Origin: Nitrospirota bacterium
GTDB taxonomy: Bacteria > Nitrospirota > Thermodesulfovibrionia > Thermodesulfovibrionales > SM23-35
Assembly (NCBI GenBank): GCA_016212245.1
Contig: JACRGU010000079.1
Coordinates: 1-10,544, forward strand
Direction of reading: 5' to 3'
DNA length: 10,544 bases
Shown: positions 5,136 through 10,544 of the stretch, in pieces
Position numbering within the stretch: the first letter of the stretch is position 1
How the letters are laid out: every line of letters begins with the position of its first letter
The notes under the pieces: generated by a model
What the model saw: the letters and a program-made list of their open reading frames with translations, nothing else
Database searches by the model: none
What the model was told of the DNA's origin: nothing
Translations under genes and position numbers: made by a program

Positions 5136-6175
5136 AGGTTATCTTTGATATACCAAAATTAAAAGAAGAAATTGAAAAGATAAAAAATAGTCTTTCCTCA
5201 GAGGAGATATGGTCGTCTCCACAAAAGACCCAGGAACTGCTAAAAAGGAAGTCGAAACTTGAGGATATAGTATTGCCTTTTGAGTCGCTGTCTAATAAGC
5301 TTGCCTATCTGGAAGAATCAATAGGGATACTTGAAGAAGAAGGTGGTGACCTATTTATAAGGGACTTGCAGAAGGGGATAAATGATTTAAAAGAAGACCT
5401 GAATTCCCTAGAGGTTCAACATCTTCTCTCTGGAAAAATGGATAAAAATAACGCTATCCTTACCATCCATCCGGGTGCGGGTGGCATAGAGAGTCAGGAC
5501 TGGGCACAGATGCTTATGAGAATGTATCTACGATGGGCAGAGAGACATAAGTTTAGCACTCAGGTTGTTGACCTACAATTAGGTGAAGAGACTGGCATAA
5601 AAAGTGCAACTATCACAATAACAGGGCCATATGCATATGGGTACCTGAAGGCTGAAGCAGGGGTACACAGGCTTGTCAGGATTTCTCCCTTTGATGCAAA
5701 CAAGAGAAGACATACGTCTTTTGTTGCTATCCTTGTATATCCTGAAGTTGAAGATGATATTGATATAGAAATAAAAGAAGATGATATAAAGATTGAAACA
5801 TTCAGAGCCTCTGGTGCAGGTGGACAACATGTAAATAAGACCTCATCAGCTGTAAGACTTACTCATATCCTGACAGGTATTGTTGTCAGCTGTCAGAATG
5901 AACGCTCACAGCATAAAAATAGGGCTGTTGCTATGAAGATATTAAAGGCACGTCTGTACGCTCTGGAGTTGAAGGAACAGGAAAAAAAGATGGAAGGTCT
6001 AATAGGAGATAAAAAGGATATTGCATGGGGAAGCCAGATAAGGTCTTATATCCTTCAGCCATACAAGCTTGTAAAGGATCATAGGACAGGTATAGAAATA
6101 GGTGATGTAGATTCTGTTCTTGATGGTAATATTAATGAATTTATTAAGTCTTATCTCAGGAATTCTGAAGTCTAA
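5071..6175 (+). CDS. prfB: Peptide chain release factor 2, with programmed +1 frameshift
   Basis: RF2 recognises UGA and UAA in the ribosomal A site and triggers peptide release. The ATG at 5071, behind AAGGAGG, opens 25 codons ending in LRGYL and then an in-frame TGA at 5146-5148. Slipping +1 on CTT and skipping T5146 gives GAT ATA CCA and the long frame to 6175, for 25 + 342 = 367 residues (E. coli RF2 has 365). In the joined protein the stop-codon reading motif SPF falls at 205-207 and GGQ at 250-252, both at E. coli-like positions; the residues HRLVRISPFDANKRRHTSF and SGAGGQHVNKT surround them. The N-terminal part is helical and acidic-basic, as usual. Low RF2 should favour the slip and high RF2 should favour termination, so the gene is expected to regulate itself. 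It follows lnt by 19 nt. The TGA is not damage; the gene should not be split. Confidence 0.97.
5134..5148 (+). promoter_or_regulatory. prfB +1 programmed frameshift site
   Basis: AGAGGTTATCTTTGA contains the internal Shine-Dalgarno-like AGAGG, the slippery CTT (5143-5145) and the UGA at codon 26. It corresponds base for base to the E. coli arrangement AGGGGGTATCTTTGA apart from changes in the purine tract. The base after the stop is T here, where E. coli has C. Confidence 0.93.
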
Positions 6176-6183
6176 TGTCCTAT

Positions 6184-6231
6184 CTCTACTATTACTATTT
6201 TTATGCTTTTAATGTAGTAGTAATAGTAGAG
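6184..6231. other. 14-bp perfect inverted repeat made of TAG/TAA triplets
   Basis: CTCTACTATTACTA (6184-6197) is exactly complementary to TAGTAATAGTAGAG (6218-6231), with a 20-nt T-rich loop. It lies 8 bp after the prfB stop. As RNA it could fold at the 3' end of the lnt-prfB message, but the stem is AT-rich and no T-run follows. The right arm with its flank reads TAGTAGTAATAGTAG, which matches the triplet pattern of DnaA-trio unwinding elements. In Bacillus subtilis these have a DnaA box on the same side as the box at 6285 here. Both roles are possible. Confidence 0.6.
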
Positions 6232-6284
6232 GGTATTAGTATGTTTAAAAGTATCTTTATATGGCCTTAAATAAGGGTTCACTC

Positions 6285-6293
6285 TATGGATAA
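6285..6293 (-). promoter_or_regulatory. DnaA box TTATCCATA
   Basis: The minus strand reads TTATCCATA, one change from the consensus TTATCCACA and within TTATNCANA. It is the only near-perfect box in the gap between prfB and dnaA and may serve both initiation and dnaA autoregulation. Confidence 0.6.
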
Positions 6294-6440
6294 CCATATA
6301 ATAAAATAAAGGTGTTTTAAATGTTTTTTTAGGAATTTAATAAGTAACAAAATACTAACAAGATAGTAATAAGTTTTCTTGCCTATACTGTTAACATAAG
6401 TTATAATATTTTACCTTCCTGGAAAAAAGTTATTAACAGA

Positions 6441-6460
6441 TGTTAGTAATTTGTTAGTAA
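6441..6460 (+). repeat. Two TGTTAGTAA repeats phased by one helical turn
   Basis: TGTTAGTAA occurs at 6441-6449 and 6452-6460, an 11-bp step, ending 18 bp before the dnaA ATG. An inverted partial copy (TACTAACA, 6353-6360) lies about 80 bp upstream. The spacing suggests a protein bound to one face of the helix, perhaps DnaA or a regulator of dnaA. Confidence 0.6.
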
Positions 6461-6478
6461 GATAAGGGGCGCGCAGTT

Positions 6479-7810
6479 ATGACCTTAGAAGAAATATGGA
6501 ATAAAAGTCTTAATAAAATAGAGGGTAAAATAGGCAGTAGTGTTCTTGAACTCTGGTTTAAACCACTGAGGCTTTTTCAGGTAAAAGAACAGCAAGCAAC
6601 CATTGAGGCCCCGAATAAGTTCTTTAAGGATTGGATAGAGGATAATTATCCAAATGTAATAGCTGAGGCTATAGAGGCTGTTTTAGGACAGCCGGTAATC
6701 CTGCGATACAAAATAGCAGAGAAGATAGATGCAACTGTCAAGAAGATAGATGCGAGGCTGGAAAATAGGAGGCACAGGCTTGCAAGTAGAGGGATATATC
6801 TCAATCCGAAATATACATTCGAGAATTTTGTGATCGGGCCGAGCAATCAGTTTGCACATGCAGCAGCAAGGGCTGTTGCGGAGGCACCAGGCAGGGCATA
6901 CAATCCTTTATTTGTCTATGGCGGTGTAGGTCTTGGTAAGACCCATCTGATAAATGCAATTGGCAACGCTGTAATAGACAGGATACCTGAGCTCACAGTC
7001 CTCTATGCAGCCGCAGAACAATTTACAAATGAAGTGGTTTCAGCTATAAGACACGAGAAGATGGGTGAACTGAAGGAGAAATACCGGAACGTTGACCTCC
7101 TGCTTTTAGACGATGTTCAGTTTATAGCAAATAAGACACAGACTCAGGAGGAATTTTTCCATACATTTAATACCCTTTATGAAAAGCAGAAGCAGATAGT
7201 GATCTCAAGTGACAGGTCACCTAAAGAAATAAGTGCTGTTACAGACAGGCTCAGGTCAAGATTTAGTATGGGGCTTATTGCTGACATACAGCCGCCTGAA
7301 ATAGAAACAAAGGTTGCGATAATACTTAAAAAGGCTGAAATGGAAAGGATAACCCTTCCGGAGGATGTTGTTTACTACCTTGCCTCTAAAGTAAAATCAA
7401 ATATAAGGGACTTAGAGGGTTGTCTCATCCGCCTTGGTGCCCAGGCATCACTCACAGGGAGTTCCATAGATAAAGAAATGGCAAAAAATATTCTGCGGGA
7501 CTTTATAGAGGAGGATGAGAAACCTATAACAATAGAAAATATCCAGAAAATAGTATGTGAATACTTTTCCCTTAAATTATCTGACATGAAGGCAAAGAAG
7601 AGGACAAAGGAGATTGCCTTACCGAGGCAGGTAGCCATGTATATAAGTAAACAGGTTACAGATGCCTCTCTGAGCGATATCGGAAAAGGCTTTGGTGGCA
7701 AGGACCATGCGACCGTCATATACGCATGTAAGCAGATAGAAGATAAGAGGTCAAAAGACGAGGCATTTAACAGGATGGTTGAGAATCTTTTACGCAAAAT
7801 AAAACCATAG
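6479..7810 (+). CDS. dnaA: Chromosomal replication initiator DnaA
   Basis: DnaA binds DnaA boxes, forms an ATP-dependent filament, melts oriC and loads the helicase. The 443-residue protein shows all four domains. Domain I (about 1-75, EIWNKSLNKIEGKIGSSVLE) is followed by a short charged linker (76-105) and the AAA+ domain from about 108. This has Walker A GGVGLGKTH at 148-156, Walker B LLLLDD at 207-212, sensor 1 near SSD at 243-245 and the sensor 2 arginine R310 in NIRDLEG. Domain IV (350-443) carries the DnaA signature GGKDHATVIYACKQI at 406-420. The linker is short, giving a protein near the small end of the family. The ATG at 6479 follows AAGGGG by 9 nt. It leads a dnaA-dnaN-gyrB cluster; the 53-nt gap to dnaN holds AT-rich repeats. 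Autoregulation through the box at 6285 is plausible. Confidence 0.98.
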   Translation: MTLEEIWNKSLNKIEGKIGSSVLELWFKPLRLFQVKEQQATIEAPNKFFKDWIEDNYPNVIAEAIEAVLGQPVILRYKIAEKIDATVKKIDARLENRRHRLASRGIYLNPKYTFENFVIGPSNQFAHAAARAVAEAPGRAYNPLFVYGGVGLGKTHLINAIGNAVIDRIPELTVLYAAAEQFTNEVVSAIRHEKMGELKEKYRNVDLLLLDDVQFIANKTQTQEEFFHTFNTLYEKQKQIVISSDRSPKEISAVTDRLRSRFSMGLIADIQPPEIETKVAIILKKAEMERITLPEDVVYYLASKVKSNIRDLEGCLIRLGAQASLTGSSIDKEMAKNILRDFIEEDEKPITIENIQKIVCEYFSLKLSDMKAKKRTKEIALPRQVAMYISKQVTDASLSDIGKGFGGKDHATVIYACKQIEDKRSKDEAFNRMVENLLRKIKP

Positions 7811-7813
7811 AAA

Positions 7814-7847
7814 ATTGTAAGATTGAAGATTTTAAATTTTAAAATTT
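7814..7847. repeat. AT-rich 7-bp repeats and 14-bp palindrome between dnaA and dnaN
   Basis: ATTGTAAG, ATTGAAG and two copies of ATTTTAA follow one another from 7814 with a step of 8, 7 and 7 bp. The end of the tract, AAATTTTAAAATTT (7834-7847), is a perfect palindrome. It fills the gap between the dnaA stop and the dnaN ribosome binding site. It may hold a dnaN promoter element, but no clear hexamer pair is seen. Confidence 0.55.
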
Positions 7848-7863
7848 CCAAAGAGGAGGGGTT

Positions 7864-8967
7864 ATGAAGCTCAGCGTATCAAAGGATGAAATACAGGAAA
7901 AACTGTCTAATATCCAGAATATAGTAGAGAAAAGGAATACAATGCCAGTGCTAAGTCATTTTCTTCTCAGTGCAGGTAAAAAAGATTCGTATATAGTTGC
8001 TACAGACCTTGAAACCGCACTTAAAGAGCCTCTCCAGGTAAAGGTAGAGAAAGAGGGGAGACTCTGCATACCTGCAAGAAAACTTTTTGAGATAGTAAGA
8101 GAAGTGGATGGGGATTTATCTTTTGAATCCACAGATGAACAGTGGCTCAGGGTCAAGGCAGGCGTGAGTGACTTCAGACTCGCATGTCTTTCAGCTAATG
8201 AATTCCCTGCATGGCCCGGGATGGAAGAGGTCGAGAATATAGTAGTAGAGGCAAAGACCCTGATGGATATGATAGAAAAGACAATCTATTCTGCTGGAGA
8301 GAGCGATACCAGATATACACTGAACGGGCTATTGTTTCATATAAAGCCGGAAGAGGTAAGGCTTACTATTGTAGGGACAGATGGACACAGACTTGCATCA
8401 ATAAATAAGCAGATAGAGGGAGAAGTAAAGGATGAGAAAAAGATGATTGTCCCGAGGAAGGCAGCTTCTGAATTAAGACGATTTCTCGATGGAGAAGTGG
8501 ATAAGGTCAAAATATCAATGGGGAGAAACCACGTCCTTTTCAGTATTGGCGATGTGCAGTTTCTGACAAGACTCATAGAGGGCACTTACCCTAATTATGA
8601 ACAGGTTATTCCCGTGGCAAATGAAAAGAAGGTATCCATAGGGAGGGATGCCTTTACAAAGGCCCTGCGAAGGGTTTCGATAATGTCAAAAGAGAGGTCT
8701 AATGCAATTAAGTTTGACCTCACAGAGGATGTTATTACACTCTCCTCATCAAGTCCTGATCTCGGCGAGGCAAGGGATGAGGTTGTGGTTGACTATAAAG
8801 GTGATAAACTATCTGTTGGTTTTAATGCAAGGTACTTACTTGATGTCATTGGAGTGATGACATCAGAAAGGGTTATCCTTGAACTCCAGGACCCATTGAG
8901 TCCTGTCATTCTGAAGGAAGAGGGAGACGAAGATTACAGATGTGTAATCATGCCGATGAGGATATAG
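7864..8967 (+). CDS. dnaN: DNA polymerase III beta subunit (sliding clamp)
   Basis: The beta clamp is a ring-shaped dimer that tethers DNA polymerase III and other enzymes to DNA. The 367-residue product has the standard length and opening (MKLSVSKDEIQEKLSNIQNI, then VEKRNTMPVLSHFLLSA). It should fold as three similar domains of about 120 residues each. Typical marks are TDLETAL at 42-48, GTDGHRLA in the second domain, RLIEGTYPNYEQVIP at the start of the third, and the C-terminal MPMRI, which lines the peptide-binding pocket in characterised clamps. AGGAGGGG precedes the ATG by only a few bases, a tight but usable spacing. dnaN follows dnaA by 53 nt and precedes gyrB by 15 nt, so dnaN-gyrB is surely one transcript. 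Its TAG stop is in the same frame as gyrB. Confidence 0.98.
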   Translation: MKLSVSKDEIQEKLSNIQNIVEKRNTMPVLSHFLLSAGKKDSYIVATDLETALKEPLQVKVEKEGRLCIPARKLFEIVREVDGDLSFESTDEQWLRVKAGVSDFRLACLSANEFPAWPGMEEVENIVVEAKTLMDMIEKTIYSAGESDTRYTLNGLLFHIKPEEVRLTIVGTDGHRLASINKQIEGEVKDEKKMIVPRKAASELRRFLDGEVDKVKISMGRNHVLFSIGDVQFLTRLIEGTYPNYEQVIPVANEKKVSIGRDAFTKALRRVSIMSKERSNAIKFDLTEDVITLSSSSPDLGEARDEVVVDYKGDKLSVGFNARYLLDVIGVMTSERVILELQDPLSPVILKEEGDEDYRCVIMPMRI

Positions 8968-8982
8968 GGGGGAGAGGTAGAG

Positions 8983-10544
8983 TTGGGAGAGAAGGAAAAC
9001 GAGAACGAGTCATATGGCGCTGAGGATATAAAGATACTCAAAGGCCTCAGCGCTGTTAGAAAAATGCCTGCAATGTATGTAGGCTCTACAGCGACAGAGG
9101 GTCTTCACCACCTCTTATATGAGGTAGTGGACAACAGTGTTGATGAGTCCCTCGCGGGCTTCTGCAAGAATATAGATGTAATAATCCACCATGATGGAAG
9201 CTGTACAGTCATAGATGATGGAAGAGGGATACCGACGGACCCCCACCCTGGGGACCCTGAAGGACGCTCTGCAGCAGAGGTTGCACTTACAGAGCTGCAT
9301 GCAGGGGGTAAATTTGAATCCAAGGCATACAAGATATCTGGTGGACTGCACGGAGTAGGCGTATCTGTTGTTAATGCACTTTCAGAATGGCTTGATGTAG
9401 AGATAAAACAGAATGGAAATGTTTATCAACAGCATTACGAAAGGGGTAATCCCACAGGGCCTCTCAGTGTAGTTGGAAAGACAAGGGGCAGGGGTACCAA
9501 GGTCACATTTAAGCCCGACCCTGAGATCTTTGAGGTCTTAGATTTCAGTTACGATATCTTAGCCCAGAGACTGAGAGAGCTGGCATTCCTTAACAGAGGG
9601 CTCAGGATAGCCCTTTCAGATGAAAGGGCAGAGAAGAAACAGATATTCCATTATAGTGGTGGGATGACATCTTTTGTTGAACACCTCAACAAAAACAAGA
9701 CTCCACTTCACCCGAAGCCTATTTTCATCTCTGGCGAAAGAGAAGGCATTATTGTAGAAATAGCCCTCCAGTATAATGACGGGTATACAGAGACCATATT
9801 CACCTTTGCAAATAACATAAATACAAAGGAAGGCGGGACACATCTCATTGGATTCAAATCTGCACTGACAAGGACTGCAAACAGCTATGCTACCTCAGCA
9901 GGGCTTCTTAAGAATGGCAAAGAAGGACTCTCAGGTGAGGACATCAGAGAGGGCCTCACAGCAGTTATCAGTGTGAAGCTCCCCACCCCGCAGTTCGAGG
10001 GCCAGACAAAGATGAAGCTCGGCAATAGCGAGGTAAAGGGAATAGTCGAATCTATAGTGAATGATACACTCGGCACATATTTCGAGGAAAATCCGTCTGT
10101 AGCAAGAAAGATTATTGAAAAGGCACTCCAGGCAGCGAGGGCGCGGGAGGCAGCAAGGAAGGCAAGGGAGCTTACAAGGAGAAAAGGGGCGCTTGAAGAT
10201 ACTGGCCTTCCAGGAAAACTTGCAGACTGTTCAGAGAAAGACCCAGCATTAAGCGAGCTGTTCCTTGTTGAAGGAGATTCTGCAGGAGGTTCAGCAAAAC
10301 AGGGAAGGGACAGGCGCACTCAGGCAATCCTTCCTCTTCGGGGAAAGATTCTGAATGTAGAGAAGGCAAGGTTTGACAAGATGCTTAGCTCAGAGGAGAT
10401 AAGGATTCTCATTACTGCCCTGGGCACAGGCATAGGGCCTGATGATTTCGATATATCTAAAATAAGATACCACAAGATTATCCTGATGACAGACGCTGAT
10501 GTTGACGGCGCTCACATAAGGACCCTGCTTCTTACCTTCTTTTA
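8983..10544 (+). CDS. gyrB: DNA gyrase subunit B, TTG start, cut by window end
   Basis: GyrB is the ATPase subunit of gyrase, which introduces negative supercoils together with GyrA. The first 520 codons are present. In the GHKL ATPase domain E47 (YEVVDN), N51 and D78 (IDDGRGIP) are the expected catalytic and ATP-binding residues, the lid is KISGGLHGVG at 117-126, and the QTK loop is Q341-K343. The Toprim domain starts with E430 in EGDSAGG and has D504, D506 and D508 in DADVDGAHI; LPLRGKILNVEKAR lies between. No insertion is seen so far. The only reasonable start is TTG at 8983: the dnaN stop TAG (8965-8967) is in frame upstream, no ATG or GTG lies between it and the conserved IKILKGLSAVRKMP segment, and GGAG precedes the TTG by 8 nt. 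recF is not between dnaN and gyrB. The 3' end lies beyond the window. ParE is excluded only by similarity judgement and context. Confidence 0.95.
   Translation, partial: MGEKENENESYGAEDIKILKGLSAVRKMPAMYVGSTATEGLHHLLYEVVDNSVDESLAGFCKNIDVIIHHDGSCTVIDDGRGIPTDPHPGDPEGRSAAEVALTELHAGGKFESKAYKISGGLHGVGVSVVNALSEWLDVEIKQNGNVYQQHYERGNPTGPLSVVGKTRGRGTKVTFKPDPEIFEVLDFSYDILAQRLRELAFLNRGLRIALSDERAEKKQIFHYSGGMTSFVEHLNKNKTPLHPKPIFISGEREGIIVEIALQYNDGYTETIFTFANNINTKEGGTHLIGFKSALTRTANSYATSAGLLKNGKEGLSGEDIREGLTAVISVKLPTPQFEGQTKMKLGNSEVKGIVESIVNDTLGTYFEENPSVARKIIEKALQAARAREAARKARELTRRKGALEDTGLPGKLADCSEKDPALSELFLVEGDSAGGSAKQGRDRRTQAILPLRGKILNVEKARFDKMLSSEEIRILITALGTGIGPDDFDISKIRYHKIILMTDADVDGAHIRTLLLTFF

Larger units (their letters stand above)
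6184..6478. other. oriC: Putative chromosomal origin (oriC) between prfB and dnaA
   Basis: This gene-free stretch is strongly AT-rich and directly precedes dnaA-dnaN-gyrB, the usual place of oriC. It holds the 14-bp triplet palindrome, a near-consensus DnaA box on the minus strand (6285-6293), a small dyad CCTTA-AA-TAAGG just beside it, the poorer box TTATTAACA (6430-6438), two TGTTAGTAA direct repeats 11 bp apart (6441 and 6452), and an inverted TACTAACA (6353-6360). The dnaA promoter must also lie here; several TATAAT-like sequences exist and none is clearly best. One good DnaA box is few for an origin, so the call rests mainly on location and composition. Confidence 0.5.

Noticed and set aside
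5273..6175. A short stand-alone release factor beginning after the TGA
   Set aside because: The CTT-TGA frameshift site and the N-terminal domain upstream join to give a full-length RF2 with motifs at the expected positions.
7375..7851. 158-codon open frame on the minus strand over the dnaA 3' end
   Set aside because: It is antisense to conserved DnaA domains, has no recognisable motif and no ribosome binding site; a shadow frame.
9423..9431. TTATCAACA, a DnaA-box-like 9-mer
   Set aside because: A single copy inside gyrB coding sequence, likely chance.
9885..10319. 144-codon open frame on the minus strand within gyrB
   Set aside because: Low-complexity Ser/Ala/Pro-rich product antisense to conserved gyrB; a shadow frame.

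Overview
The window looks like the replication-origin neighbourhood of a diderm (Gram-negative) bacterial chromosome with moderate A+T content. An apolipoprotein N-acyltransferase gene implies lipoprotein maturation and an outer membrane. The order prfB, putative oriC, dnaA, dnaN, gyrB is a classic origin arrangement. Most genes have good GGAGG-type ribosome binding sites, and tRNA-Phe carries an encoded CCA. The protein style is compatible with Nitrospirota or Desulfobacterota relatives, but this is an impression and not a placement.

Left part (1-832): the minus strand holds the decayed remains of an Xre-type HTH regulator, with an internal stop and a frameshift. Facing away from it on the plus strand is a short gene for a four-repeat LRV/HEAT-like protein. 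The region between them carries a good sigma70-type promoter whose -10 lies inside a perfect 10-bp inverted repeat, a candidate operator.

Middle (833-3494): a divergent phosphoglycerate kinase gene (minus) lies head to head with an RNA 3'-terminal phosphate cyclase gene (plus). The 3' end of the cyclase frame runs through the antisense strand of a tRNA-Phe gene (minus), which has its own near-consensus promoter. The intergenic stretches here contain degenerate tandem repeats of 7 or 9 bp and a nested inverted repeat. Both rtcA and lnt start directly after such tracts and lack a Shine-Dalgarno sequence.

Right part (3495-10544): lnt and prfB form a tight pair. prfB has the programmed +1 frameshift at an in-frame UGA at codon 26, so release factor 2 (about 367 residues) must be read across two frames. 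A 303-bp gap follows with a 14-bp inverted repeat made of TAG/TAA triplets, a DnaA box TTATCCATA and phased TGTTAGTAA repeats: the likely oriC. Then come dnaA (initiator), dnaN (sliding clamp) and the first 520 codons of gyrB, which starts with TTG and runs off the window. recF, often between dnaN and gyrB, is absent.

Most of the window is housekeeping. No complete new system such as a defence or biosynthetic locus is visible. The most unusual points are the tRNA/rtcA overlap, the atypical PGK active site, the prfB leader with a duplicated 12-mer, the trio-like palindrome at the origin, and the heptad-type intergenic repeats.
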